This document shows, piece after piece, positions 9,885 through 20,049 of a DNA stretch of 64,000 bases (its first letter is position 1; each line of letters opens with the position of its first letter). The notes under the pieces were generated by a model, which was not told the DNA's origin, did no database searches, and saw only the letters and a program-made list of their open reading frames with translations. A program made the translations under genes and the position numbers. Source of the stretch: Bacteroidota bacterium (GTDB lineage Bacteria > Bacteroidota > Bacteroidia > AKYH767-A > OLB10); assembly GCA_016722525.1 (NCBI GenBank), contig JADKJB010000008.1, forward strand, positions 230,886-294,885, in the 5' to 3' direction.

Positions 9885-11301
9885 TTAATTTTCAACAATT
9901 AATTCAAGATTTGAATTGTGAGAATGAATGGGCAATGGCTCCATCCATCCGGTGAAATGGCGAAGAAATTTACTTTCTTTTATTATTTTATATCCAGGAA
10001 CAGCCTCTTTGTTTTTAATAATTTCACCAAATACCTCAATCACATATTCAATATGACTTTGTGTATAAACTCGTCGTGGAATGGCTAAACGCACCAATTC
10101 CATGGGCGCAGCAATTAATTTTCCATCAGTATCATATTTCCCAAACATAAACGAACCAATCTCTACAGCTCTGATGCCACCTGTAGTGTACAGTTCACAA
10201 ACAAGTGCCTGGCCAGGATATTGATCAGAAGAAAGATGTGGATATAATTTCTTGGCATCAACATACACTGCATGGCCCCCAATAGGAAGCATTACAGGAC
10301 ACCCATTTTTGCAGATTTTCTCCCAGATAAGCACTGCTTTTAATACGATAGTGCAAATAGGCAGGATCAAATACTTCCTGCAGACCCAACGCGATAGCTT
10401 CCATATCTCTCCCTGATAATCCTCCGTAAGTTGTAAAGCCTTCAGTAATAATTAATAAATTGGTACATTTTTCTGCAAGACTTTCATCCTTTAAAGCAAT
10501 AAAACCACCCATATTCACCAGTGCATCTTTTTTGGCACTCATAACGGATCCGTCTGCCAGTCGAAACATTTCCTGGGCTATTTCACGATAAGTTTTGTCT
10601 CTATTTTCATGTTCCCGGTGCTTAACAAAATAGGCGTTTTCGGCAACACGGCACGAGTCGAGTATAAGGGTATTTTGTTGTTTTACAAAACTCACTTATT
10701 GAAGTAGCATTTGAAAGACTCACCGGTGTCCGCCACCACTGTTGTTGGTTACGGTAAGAATGACAGCACCAATATTTTTTGCTCCGTGTTTTGCAACCAG
10801 CAATTTCAATTTATCAATATCCATGTTGCCTTTAAACGGATATTCAAGAGCCGTATCCAACGCCTCTTGAATGGGGATGTCAATGGCTGTTGAACCTGAA
10901 TATTCAATATTGGCCCTTGTGGTATCAAAATGAGTATTACTAATAAATATTTTTCCGGGTCCACCTAAAACGCTGTAAAGGATCCTTTCTCCTGCACGAC
11001 CCTGGTGCGTTGGAAGAATGTATTGGAAGCCGGTAAGGTCAGCAATCGCCGCTTCCATTCTTTTCCAACTTCTTGCACCTGCGTACGATTCATCTCCTTG
11101 CATCATAGCACCCCATTGGGCGGCACTCATTGCAGAAGTACCGCTATCAGTTAAAAAGTCAATCATTACTTTGTCGGAATCCAATAAAAATGTATTGTAA
11201 TGAGCATCTTTAATATATTGCCTTCTTTCTGATTCCGAACTTACTTGAATAGGCTCAACTGTTTTAATTTTAAATGGTTCAAATATGGTTTTGAAATGCA
11301 T
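9885..11301 (-). CDS. tnaA: tryptophanase (tryptophan indole-lyase), two frameshifts
   Basis: PLP enzyme that cleaves tryptophan to indole, pyruvate and ammonia. The N-terminal part shows SDSGTSAMSAAQW-type and GDESYAGARS motifs and TNNSGGG. The middle shows FVKHREHE and the PLP-lysine motif SAKKDALVNMGG. The C-terminal part shows GGHAVYVDA, a GIRAVEIGSFMFG stretch and LRHFTG. GIRAVEIGSF follows tryptophanase. The related tyrosine phenol-lyase has an Arg-bearing VRSMERG at this place, so I favour tryptophanase. Breaks lie near 10710 and 10330. Length (about 470 residues) is normal. Indole produced here could act as a signal, and the promoter carries a CRP/FNR-like dyad. Confidence 0.88.
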
Positions 11302-11335
11302 GGTCTTTTTGATTTGGAATAATTCTGTTTTCCTG

Positions 11336-11380
11336 CAAAATTAGGTGGTGACCATCACCCGGTTTATGATTTAAATCATA
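11336..11380 (-). promoter_or_regulatory. tnaA promoter with CRP/FNR-like operator
   Basis: On the minus strand a -7 element TAATTTTG occupies 11343-11336. A 16-nt perfect palindrome TATGATTTAAATCATA occupies 11365-11380, with centre 11372.5. There is no TTG at the -33 place; the palindrome sits there instead, at about -42 from a start near 11330. That is the class-II activator position of CRP/FNR proteins. A second, smaller inverted repeat GGTGA-CCA-TCACC lies between them at 11347-11359. Confidence 0.5.
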
Positions 11381-11532
11381 GAATAACGTTGTTCTGCAAA
11401 TAGCTGATCCAAGAAATTGAAAGCAAATTTATTTTGGTTTTCAGTTTGTCAGGGCCTTAAATACTTCAAACTGACAATTTTGAATTACGTTATGTAATTA
11501 TAAAAAAGGGAAGACTCACTTCAGCAATTCAA

Positions 11533-12816
11533 TCACAATGTCCCAAAACGTTCAAAATAATTTTTTTCAAGCGATTCACGATCATCAGGATGAGCAATTG
11601 CAATGAGCGATTTGGCTCTTTGACGTAAATTTTTTCCAAAAAGATAAGCAACGCCGTATTCAGTCACAACATAATGAACATGGGCTCGGGTTGTTACTAC
11701 ACTGGCCCCTTGTTTCAAAAATGGAACAATTCTGGGAATGCCTTTTCCGGTTCTTGAAGGGAGTGCAATAATAGGCTTTCCTTTTTCAGAAAGTGCTGCA
11801 CCTCTCATAAAATCCATTTGTCCTCCAACACCTGAATATTGGTATTTGCCAATGGAATCAGAGCAAACCTGTCCGGTAAAATCCAATTCGATACAACTGT
11901 TAATTGCAATTACTTTTGGATTTTGCTTTATAACATGTACTTCATTTACATAATCAATATCCAAAAAAGCAAAAGCAGGATTATCATTTACATAATCATA
12001 TAATTTTTTTGTCCCTGCACAAAAGCCTGTCACTGTTCTGCCGGGGTGTTTTTTCTTGTACCTGTTAGTTATTACATCTTTCTCCATTAATGAAATGATG
12101 CCATCAGAAAACATCTCTGTATGAACACCAAGATCTTTATGATTAACTAACAGTTTGAGTACTGCGTCAGGAATAGAGCCTATACCCATTTGCAAAGTGC
12201 TCCGGTCGTCAATTAATTCCGCTATGTTTTTCCCAATTTTTAATTCGCTATCTGTGTGTTCATAAACCTGTTTCAGTTCATGTAACGGTGCTTCGAAATG
12301 GAGTAATGCCGTAAGCCGGTCGGTATGTATCATTCCATCACCATGAGTCCGTGGCATCTGAGGATTTGCTATTGCAATCACCCTTTTTGCAGTATTTACT
12401 GCCGCTCTTGCCACGTCAACGGAAGTTCCTAAAGTAACATAGCCATGTTTGTCCGGTAACGACACCTGAACTACAGCTACATCGAGTGGCAGGGCACCAT
12501 TTCTGAATAAATCAGGAATTTCACTTAAAAAAACAGGGATATAATCCGCACGACCTGCATGCACTGCTTCGCGAATAGGTTCAGATACGAAAAGCGAGTT
12601 GATTCTAAAATTCTGACTATATTGTGGTTGAGCAATCTCTACCTTCCCGAATAGGGTGATAGTTACAATTTCAACATCTCTATAGTTATTAGCATTTTTA
12701 GCCAGTTCGTCAAGAAAAAATGTTGGAGTAGCTGAACTTCCATGGATGAAAACCCTATCACCGGATTTAATGAGTTTGAGCACTTCTTCTATGCTGGAAT
12801 AGTTGATTTCGCTCAT
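11533..12816 (-). CDS. acetyl-CoA hydrolase / CoA-transferase family enzyme
   Basis: Intact protein of 427 residues, the usual length for the acetyl-CoA hydrolase/4-hydroxybutyrate CoA-transferase family. An N-terminal domain with FIHGSSATP and a GIGSIPDAV loop (211-219) precede the catalytic Glu in HTEMFSDG (Glu234). SGVGGQMDFMRGA and TEYGVAYLFGK follow in the C-terminal domain. It moves CoA between acyl groups or hydrolyses acetyl-CoA, for example in acetate or succinate formation. The acceptor cannot be told from sequence. No signal peptide, so cytoplasmic. It lies between tnaA (same strand, 230 bp on) and the divergent AI-2E gene. Fermentative use next to tryptophanase is an inference. 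Confidence 0.85.
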   Translation of the reverse strand: MSEINYSSIEEVLKLIKSGDRVFIHGSSATPTFFLDELAKNANNYRDVEIVTITLFGKVEIAQPQYSQNFRINSLFVSEPIREAVHAGRADYIPVFLSEIPDLFRNGALPLDVAVVQVSLPDKHGYVTLGTSVDVARAAVNTAKRVIAIANPQMPRTHGDGMIHTDRLTALLHFEAPLHELKQVYEHTDSELKIGKNIAELIDDRSTLQMGIGSIPDAVLKLLVNHKDLGVHTEMFSDGIISLMEKDVITNRYKKKHPGRTVTGFCAGTKKLYDYVNDNPAFAFLDIDYVNEVHVIKQNPKVIAINSCIELDFTGQVCSDSIGKYQYSGVGGQMDFMRGAALSEKGKPIIALPSRTGKGIPRIVPFLKQGASVVTTRAHVHYVVTEYGVAYLFGKNLRQRAKSLIAIAHPDDRESLEKNYFERFGTL

Positions 12817-12921
12817 GCCGGTATTTTAAAACTTTTCATTAGTATTAAAATTATGTCAATGTAGTTATAGTTACGATTAAAGAACTTAACTTTAGTCTAT
12901 TGAAATCTAAAAGTATCTAAG

Positions 12922-12964
12922 TGATCTTTATCATATTTCGATTTCAAAGTTATTTATTATTTTG
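12922..12964 (+). promoter_or_regulatory. promoter with CRP/FNR-like dyad (AI-2E transporter gene)
   Basis: The dyad GTGAT-CTTT-ATCAT (12921-12934, centre 12927.5) is followed by TTATTTTG at 12957-12964, one mismatch from the TAnnTTTG -7 element. The distance from the dyad centre to the G of the -7 element is 36.5 nt, exactly as in the tnaA promoter. The dyad lies between divergent genes, so it could also act on the acetyl-CoA hydrolase gene. I see no -7 element on that side. Confidence 0.4.
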
Positions 12965-12984
12965 CTTCTACAATCAATTCATTT

Positions 12985-14024
12985 ATGGAAAATTCACATT
13001 CGGCTAACTATCAGCAGGTATACAGAATTCTTGGGATTGCAGTCTTTAGTGGGATTATCCTGTATGTGGGTAAGCCATTGTTTATTCCTTTCAGCTTTGC
13101 TTTATTTATTAGTTTTATTCTGCAACCCATCTGTGCTGGTTTTGAAAGAAAGGAATGAACAAAGTGTTAGCAATTATAGGGATTTTATTCATTGTAGCTA
13201 TCTGCGTATTGCTTTTTTATCTTCTATACATTCAATTTAGGAATTTTATTCAGGAATGGCCCGCAATTAGTGTTAAAATTTCAGAGCTGGTAACGAGTGT
13301 AAAATTCTTTCTGACTTCTCAAATGGGATTGAGTCAGTTACAGGTCGATGCTTGGTTTTCGGATTTGTTGAGTTCAACAGCGAAAAATACTTTAGCCATG
13401 ATTGAAACCACTCTGGTAGCAACTGTTGTGAATTTAGTTATGGTTTTACTTATACCTATTTATGCATTTTTAATACTTTACTACCGACAATTGCTTGTAG
13501 AAGTTTTATACAGTATTTTTCCTGCCCACTCTCGGTCAAAGGTGGCTGAAGTAATCGGATTATCTATTGTAACCTATTACAATTTTATTAAGGGAATGGC
13601 ATTGGTATATTTTGTGGTAGGAATGTTGAATTCTATCGGATTGTTTTTACTTGGAATTCCACATGCTTTTCTTTTTGGGTTTATGACTGCAATCATGACT
13701 TTCATTCCATATGTGGGTATCATAGTGGCTTCATTGCTTCCAATTTCTTATGCATGGATTACCTATAATTCACTCTTTTACCCTTTAGGAGTTGTTGGTA
13801 TTTTTACTGTGGTTCAGTATCTGGAAGCCAATATTATTTTCCCATGGGCAGTGAGCCAACGATTACAATTGAATACGCTCATTACATTGGTTATTATTGT
13901 TGTGGGTGGTATTCTATGGGGTGCTGCAGGTATGATTTTATTTATCCCTTTTACTGCAATTCTAAAACTCATTGCCGATAGAATGGAAGGATGGGAAACA
14001 CTGGCGAAATTTTTAGGGAAATAG
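12985..14024 (+). CDS. AI-2E family transporter, one frameshift
   Basis: About 346 residues with seven or eight membrane segments. The start is ATG at 12985 (MENSHSANYQQVYRILGIAV). The first frame stops at 13156, but adding one G near 13152 joins FERKG to MNKVLAIIGIL. The family pattern is clear: a first helix pair with FALFISFILQP, the long periplasmic helix (FIQEWPAISVKISELV), the GFMTAIMTFIPYVGIIVASL core helix, and the final ILWGAAGMILFIPFTAILK. Members of this family export small solutes and in some cases Na+/H+. The autoinducer-2 name is not evidence of that substrate here. Confidence 0.85.
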
Positions 14025-14255
14025 CCTGTTTTGTTGACTGATTTCAACTTCAGTTGTAATTGCAGGCAACAGCAATTTAAGCAATAATTTATGCTTGTAA
14101 GTAATAATACTTAAGGAGCATAGAAGTTGTCAGTAGAAAGTATCTGGATTTTAGAAAAACATCTGGTGCCAATCAAAATGGAGTATTGGGATGTAGTGGC
14201 TGTTCTTACTTAAAACCATCCCTAAAGTCAAACAATTAAGACTTAACAACCAGTT

Positions 14256-14501
14256 TCAATCTTTAACGACAAAAAACTTGTTATTGAATACGATCCACCA
14301 AATAAAAATGGAAATGGTAAAAGTGGTAAAAGCCAAAATTAGTGCAGAGGTAAAAAACCCATTGAATTCAGTATTCTGAGCAGCATCAAACAATGCCGGT
14401 GAAATCCATAAAATCAGTGCTATAAGAGCGATGCTTATTAGGGTGAATAATACGCCTATAAGTTTTAGTACTAATCTCGACTTTCCTGATTCCGTTAGCA
14501 T
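14256..14501 (-). CDS. small integral membrane protein
   Basis: 81 residues with two hydrophobic segments (VLKLIGVLFTLISIALIALI and FFTSALILAFTTFTISIFIWW) and short polar ends. I do not recognise a family. It is intact, with an ATG start, and lies alone between the AI-2E gene (convergent) and the barrel protein gene. The 230 bp before it (14025-14255) hold no gene or clear hairpin. Confidence 0.5.
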   Translation of the reverse strand: MLTESGKSRLVLKLIGVLFTLISIALIALILWISPALFDAAQNTEFNGFFTSALILAFTTFTISIFIWWIVFNNKFFVVKD

Positions 14502-14583
14502 ACTTTAAAATTAAGCAAAGTATTTCACTTTTCAAAATAATGGCAGTAAAATTTGATTGTTAAGTCAATTTAAGTGCTGAATA

Positions 14584-15273
14584 CTAAAAATCAAAGAGAA
14601 AATTCACTCTTAAGTCGGAAGTTATAGAGGGTTTAGCCGGGTCGATGTAGCTGTTATAGGCAGGAGATGGTGCGGCAAGGTCAGTATACCAAACACTTAA
14701 AGATGGATGAATTTTTAAGTTGTGTACTACTTGAATGCTGTACAACACTGATGCTGTTAATGCAAATCCATTCATGAATTCTGTATTGTTCGTTGTTTTA
14801 TTGTCAACTGTCACCCTTGGGTTTTCCCTGGAATAAATTAGAGTTCCAATGCCAGCGCCAATTTTGGTACTTAGTGGCAGGTTTTTAATTGGAGAATAAT
14901 AGCCATTAAAAGTTATCATCATTCGTTTATTTGCCGATTTATTACTTGCTGATCCTTTTGAGTTGTAATCATCTTTACTTTCTATCCATACTGTTGGGCC
15001 AAAATCAATTTTGAATCGTTTGCTGATTTTATATCCTAAGGAACCTGAAAGCACAATACCTGAAAGGGCTTTCGAATCATTGCAATCACGGCATGGGTTG
15101 TTGGCAATTCCATATCCGATTCCAATACCGAATACAACATTTTTAGGTTTTACAGGAAGTACGAAATCAGGTTCACCTGCAACAGCTAATGCTGTAGTTA
15201 ACAGCATTAGCGCCATTGTTAAAATAAACAATTCCTTTAAATTGAAAGTATACTTTACTTTATCAGGCGCCAT
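14584..15273 (-). CDS. outer-membrane beta-barrel protein
   Basis: Intact, 229 residues. It has an N-terminal signal peptide (KELFILTMALMLLTTALAVAG), glycine/aromatic strands such as NVVFGIGIGYGIA and MITFNGYYSP, and a terminal strand DLRVNFLFDF ending in Phe. This suggests a small porin-like or OmpA/OmpW-type barrel. A CRDC pair after the first strand (residues 61-64) may form a disulphide in a loop. Its ATG overlaps the stop of the POT transporter gene by 11 bp, so it is co-translated with it. Function is unknown. Confidence 0.6.
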   Translation of the reverse strand: MAPDKVKYTFNLKELFILTMALMLLTTALAVAGEPDFVLPVKPKNVVFGIGIGYGIANNPCRDCNDSKALSGIVLSGSLGYKISKRFKIDFGPTVWIESKDDYNSKGSASNKSANKRMMITFNGYYSPIKNLPLSTKIGAGIGTLIYSRENPRVTVDNKTTNNTEFMNGFALTASVLYSIQVVHNLKIHPSLSVWYTDLAAPSPAYNSYIDPAKPSITSDLRVNFLFDF

Positions 15274-16894
15274 GTTCTTTTACTATTTTATTTAGCCACT
15301 TTAACATCATTAATATAACAAAGGCAGTCAGAAGGGCTAAACTGAAATTCACCCAGAAGAAATTAGCTTTGTGCTCGTAACCATCCCACATACTAGCCAA
15401 TACTCCGCTCATTTTGTTTCCGATAGAAGTGGATAAGAACCATCCTCCCATCATTAATGCGGTCAGTCTGGGTGGACTAAGCTTAGAAACTAATGACAAT
15501 GCCATAGGGCTCAGGCAGAGTTCGCCAACAGTGATGACTCCATAGCTTGCGATCAGCCAAATCATGGAACTTTTTTCTAATCCATTGTAACAACTATAAG
15601 TGGCAACAACCATCACAATTGTTGAAAGTGCAGTGATGAAAAAACCATAAAATATTTTCCATGGAGTAGAGGGTTCTTTGTTTCTGGATTTTAAAAAAGC
15701 AAAGAAAGCAACGACCAGCGGTGTTAAAATAATTACCCAAAAAGGATTAACAGATTGAAATAATTCTGTTGAAATTAATTTTACTTCGTCACCTTCAGCC
15801 GGTCTTTTTTCTTCAGGGATATTTTTAAAATAGAGTGGGTAATCCCATGTTTTAATTACTTTATCATTTGCATCACGAGCCACTCTGAATTGTTCATCTG
15901 TTAAAGGAACAGAATCTTTCACATACCTGATTTCCTGAACCATTCCCAATGTTTTGGCAGGAGTAAGGATGGCAGCAGGGATTTCACGTGTGGTATAACT
16001 CTCGGCCCATGTGGTGAGTGCAGTTCCATTTTGTTTAAATATGGCCCAGAATATAATGGCAACTCCAAAAACTGCGAGCAATCCTGCAATTGGTCTGCGA
16101 TCTTCCTGGTTGGAACGAACCAGTAAGGAGACATAAAATCCGGCAACGGGTAAGGCACCAAAAATGAACGCATCGGTACTATCGCTTCCAAATATATTAT
16201 CCGGAATGATCCATCCCAAATAGCCAACAACAACTGCCGGCAGCAATACGATTCCGAAAATTTTAGATAAGGACATATCTTCCGGATTGACGGATTTTCG
16301 AACATCGGCATGTTTGTAATGTTTTTGCCCGATCCAGAAAATGACAAACACCAATGAACATCCCAATTCCTGCTGCTAAAAATGCGTATCCCCATCCAAA
16401 ATTATTTCTCAAATAAGCACCAAAAAAGTTGCAAATAAATGCGCCTAAATTGATTCCCATATAAAATATATTGTACCCCGAATCTTTGAGTCCTTTGTAT
16501 TGCGGTTCATTATACACATTCCCCAGCATGGTAGAAATGTTTGGTTTAAAAAAGCCGTTTCCTATGATCACTAAAAGTAAAGAGATGTAAAAAGAGGTCA
16601 TTCCAGGTATGGCCAAACCGCAATAACCTATACCCATGAGTATCCCTCAATGGTGATGGATAGCCGATAGCCCAAACCCGGTCGGCCAACAACCCCCAAT
16701 AAATGGAGTTAAATAGACTAAAGCTATGAATGTTCCAAAATATCAGAGGCTTCTTTTCGGTCAAGACCCATTCCACCATTTTGAGTATCAGTCATATATA
16801 AGAAAAAGATACCTAACATGAGGTAGAACCCAAATCTTTCCCACATTTCGGAAAGAAAGAGATAAGGTAATGCTTTTGGATGTTTTTTGTTCAT
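15263..16894 (-). CDS. POT/PTR2 proton-dependent oligopeptide transporter, three frameshifts
   Basis: About 545 residues, normal for the bacterial POT branch of the MFS. The start is ATG at 16894 and the first helix contains SEMWERFGFYLMLGIF, the family's ExxER signature region. Further motifs are the FKPNISTMLGNVY signature, FYMGINLGAF and GELCLSPMALSLVSKL. It imports di- and tripeptides with protons across the inner membrane. Breaks near 16740, 16650 and 16340 rejoin without loss. It is followed by a co-translated barrel protein gene. The start codon is immediately preceded by an inverted repeat (16895-16917) that may control it. Confidence 0.88.
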
Positions 16895-16925
16895 ATGCTC
16901 AAATTATCATTGAGCATGCAAAATA
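16895..16925 (-). promoter_or_regulatory. inverted repeat and -7-like element at POT gene start
   Basis: Eight-base arms ATGCTCAA and TTGAGCAT with a 7-nt spacer fill 16895-16917 and touch the start codon at 16894. A TATTTTG sequence (minus strand, 16925-16919) lies directly upstream, one base short of the TAnnTTTG consensus. The repeat would therefore cover the transcription start and leader. It could act as an operator or an mRNA hairpin. Confidence 0.35.
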
Positions 16926-16987
16926 GGAAAAAAGGAAATAGGTGCTAAAGGAATTAGTAAAAAAATGCTGATAAATTATTTACTCAT

Positions 16988-17329
16988 TTACCAGCCAACT
17001 ACTTCTACAAGCCCGGCAATGAGCAATAAAACGCCAACGGAAGTCATTCCATACATAACGTAATGAATAGAAATGCCGGAATGAAAAAAGAATACCGTAA
17101 GCAGGAACCCGATAAAAAGCAGAATTGAACCTACTGCCATTAGCATAAAACCACGTTTCCTTCGCTTTAAGAATTGTTGTGATTTTATTTGATTAATAAT
17201 GGTGTCAATAACGTTAGTGTCAACCCCCGATTGGGAAAGTATATTTCGAACATATTCGGTCTCCTTACCTTGTGCAATCAAGGCCTTTGCTTCATTAAAC
17301 AAATTTTCAAGGTTTGCAGCCTGTTCCAT
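16988..17329 (-). CDS. small membrane protein with N-terminal helical domain
   Basis: 113 residues. The first 50 form an amphipathic helical region (LENLFNEAKALIAQGKETEYVRNILSQSG). A basic stretch (KRRKRG) and two membrane helices follow (MLMAVGSILLFIGFLLTVFFF and MYGMTSVGVLLLIAGLVEVV). I do not recognise the family. The gene is intact with an ATG start and sits upstream of the POT gene on the same strand, separated by about 95 bp. Confidence 0.5.
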   Translation of the reverse strand: MEQAANLENLFNEAKALIAQGKETEYVRNILSQSGVDTNVIDTIINQIKSQQFLKRRKRGFMLMAVGSILLFIGFLLTVFFFHSGISIHYVMYGMTSVGVLLLIAGLVEVVGW

Positions 17330-17469
17330 TTTGCTATGTTTTAAATAGGTGACCCTTTCCTGGCAGAGTAAATCACTGAAACACCGCTAAAGATATATTA
17401 AAAATTGTAATTAAACAAATTACGGTAAAATAATTTAAATCAGAATTGCAAAGTCAATTTGGAAACTAA

Positions 17470-18018
17470 TTAATTATTCCAAGCCGGTTTACTTTTTAAT
17501 ACAGATTTATAAATTTTGCAATTCGTATGGTGAGCGCCTGGTAAAAAGCCGGTGCTCACAAGGAATTCATTAACTATTTCGCCTCCTGTAAAACGAAAGG
17601 TTCGCTTGAATAAACTGGTCCATTCATTTCTGGATAAGGGATGATTTTTATGAAGCCAGTTTAAAAAGGAGCCATGCTCTTTCTTAATTTCTTTTATAAC
17701 ACCTGCATTGTATATAGCAGCAGCTATTTTCAAACGGTTTCTGATAATACCCGGGTCATTTAACAACCTCTCCACTTCTTTTTCACCATATGCTGCTACC
17801 TTCACAATGTTAAAGTTATTATAGGCTTTACGGAAGTTTTTTTCTTTTTTTAGGATGGTCGTCCAGCTAAGACCCGCCTGGTTAATTTCGAGTACCAGTC
17901 TGCAAAAAAGTTCATTATCATCTTGGATGGGAAAGCCATATTTTTCATCATGGTATTTTTTATGGTATTCATGGTCCCCTTCTTTCATCAGTGCAATAGC
18001 CTCACAATAAGTAGCCAT
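17470..18018 (-). CDS. tag: DNA-3-methyladenine glycosylase I
   Basis: Base-excision enzyme that removes 3-methyladenine from alkylated DNA. Intact, 182 residues from the chosen ATG at 18018 (MATYCEAIAL); an upstream in-frame ATG at 18042 is possible. The family's zinc ligands are all visible: Cys5, His23 in KYHDEKYG, and His163/Cys167 in HHTNC. The base-binding segment LEINQAGLSW (Glu44, Trp52) and GIIRNRLKIAA helix are present. It has no evident operon partner. The chosen start places the first zinc Cys at the same distance from the N-terminus as in E. coli Tag. Confidence 0.92.
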   Translation of the reverse strand: MATYCEAIALMKEGDHEYHKKYHDEKYGFPIQDDNELFCRLVLEINQAGLSWTTILKKEKNFRKAYNNFNIVKVAAYGEKEVERLLNDPGIIRNRLKIAAAIYNAGVIKEIKKEHGSFLNWLHKNHPLSRNEWTSLFKRTFRFTGGEIVNEFLVSTGFLPGAHHTNCKIYKSVLKSKPAWNN

Positions 18019-18238
18019 ATCCCTAATTGAATTTAGCTGCAAATCTAAACAACTGTAGATTATATTTATAAAGTGGCTTCATGGTATCAATTCCAGTATT
18101 AATTTAGCTTTATATTATTATATTTCTTTAAAAATGCGTTCTTTGTGAATCCTTTTGTAATAAGTAGCCATATAAGTATATGATATTCAATTTGTTTGCC
18201 CTGATTCTCTGTCATGCCGTGTTTCAATCCAATATTGC

Positions 18239-19969
18239 ATGAAAATTCGACTGATTTTGACTTGTATTGTAATTTGTGCGTTACCATTGGTTTTCATTCT
18301 TCTTTTCTGGGTTCACCACAGGAAAAAATTGTAACTTATGAACCAACTAAGGATTTTAGTTTTTTAAAAAGATTTTATTGTATCTCTGATTTATTTGGAA
18401 AAGACCAATGGGAAAATAATAAGGGACGTTCATTCAATGAAGAGGGCGTTCATCTTACAAATTTAAAAAAGCATCCGGTCAATGCCTGTCATTATGCTTT
18501 GTTTTGTTACGATGAATATTATACTTCAAAAGATGAAACTTTTAAGATTGCATTTTTGGCCCAGGTAAAATATCTTCTTGATTCAAATAGTTACCATGTG
18601 GTGGATAAAGGAATGATCGCTTATCCTTACGATATTAAGTTCCATGATTTAAATCCGCCCTGGTATTCTGCATTGGCGCAGTCAGAGGCGATTTCTGTGC
18701 TTATCAGGTATTATGCGATGACCCGGGATAAAGCTGCGTTGGATGTTATTGTTCAACTGAGAAATTTTATGGTTTCGCCTCAGGAGGGTGTATGTGGAAC
18801 AAAAAGCATAACTCCTGAAGGCCACATGGTATGAGGAGTACCCGAATTCGAAACAGGAGAAACAAGTTTTGAATGGATTTTTATTAACCATTATTTCACT
18901 TTATGAGTATTCTAATTTATTTCCTGATGATACTACTTCTGCCCGATTGTATAGAGAAAGTATAATAACAGTGAAAGAGTCTTTCAAGTTTTATGATACC
19001 GGTTCATGGCTTAAGTATAACAGAGGCGACCAGCGTCAGGTTTCAAATGGTTATATGAAATGGCAAGTATTAGAAATGAAATTGCTGTATGCTATTACCG
19101 GTGATATCTACTTTAAAGATCTTATGATGTTGGTGGCCTCTTATTGTTATAACAAAGAATACGAATCCGCCGGAGTTAAGTTGAAGAATTATGATTTTTC
19201 AGTTCCTTTAACTTCCACATCCAATAAGGAACTCATTTTTGAAGGTAAAAATTCCCAGATTGCATTAAACAGTGAGATTTTAAAATTCACAAGTACGTAT
19301 ACCGCTCCGACAGTGGAGTTTGCAAAAATGTACGATTCGAATCTGAATACATTTGCTACTCTAAAACTGAACGATTCCTTGTTTTCAGGAGATCCTAATC
19401 TGAATTTTGATTTCAAAAAACTTCAAAAAATAAGTTCGTTTAGTATAACTTATGCCAGTCTCGATTCATTGGATAAGCCTGTTATTACGCTTTACTTTAA
19501 AGATACGATTACCAATGAAAAATGGAATAAAATTAAAGTTATTGATTTAAAGTCTGAAGTTAAAACCAATACTTATAAATTTCAATCGGTTAAAGCACAG
19601 GTTTTCCGGATTGTATTTGAAAGAAATAAAAAAATGCCTGTATTTAAAGTTTCCAATTTAGCTTGTTATCCTCCAAAGGAAAAAGTGTCATCTGATTTTA
19701 TGCATTATATTACACCTGAAGAAAAGGGAAGTCCCAAGGGTATAGCGCTGAGCATTGAACAAAAAGGGATGAAAGATGTGGTGGTTTTTCATAAATCTTC
19801 TGCCGATGTAAAAAGTCTAAATGGGGAGAAATGGAACCCACTTAAAACCTATAGAAAATTTCCTGTAAAGATTTCAACGGATACTACAATGTTCCACAAA
19901 TTTCTTATTATTTGCGAACCTAAAGATCCTGCATCGTCAATCGGAAATTTAAACATTCAACCTTTATAG
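18239..19969 (+). CDS. membrane-anchored D-glucuronyl C5-epimerase-like protein, two frameshifts
   Basis: About 577 residues. ATG at 18239 begins a single N-terminal membrane segment (IRLILTCIVICALPLVFILLFW). The frame then breaks in the A6 run at 18323-18328 and again near 18829. Across the breaks the D-glucuronyl C5-epimerase C-terminal domain is clear: NPPWYSALAQSEAIS, a YEEYPNSKQEKQVLNGF segment, and YDTGSWLKYN. Such enzymes invert C5 of glucuronate to iduronate in heparan-type polymers. The C-terminal 200 residues are beta-rich and resemble a carbohydrate-binding or F5/8-type module, but I cannot name it. Substrate and activity here are inferred only from the domain. Confidence 0.75.
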
Positions 19970-20049
19970 GAAAACAATTTTTTCACAAACATGTGAATAA
20001 ATAATTTTCAGTTCAGGTGGAATGCCACTGAGAAGCTAATTGTGCTGAT

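Noticed and set aside
9885..11301. Tyrosine phenol-lyase instead of tryptophanase
   Set aside because: The segment GIRAVEIGSF follows tryptophanase; tyrosine phenol-lyase has an Arg-bearing VRSMERG there. IPRRVYT is phenol-lyase-like, so some doubt remains.
19982..19997. TTCACA-N4-TGTGAA dyad after the epimerase gene as a CRP site
   Set aside because: Half-site order is the reverse of CRP sites, the arms are short, and no -7 element stands at a fitting distance.
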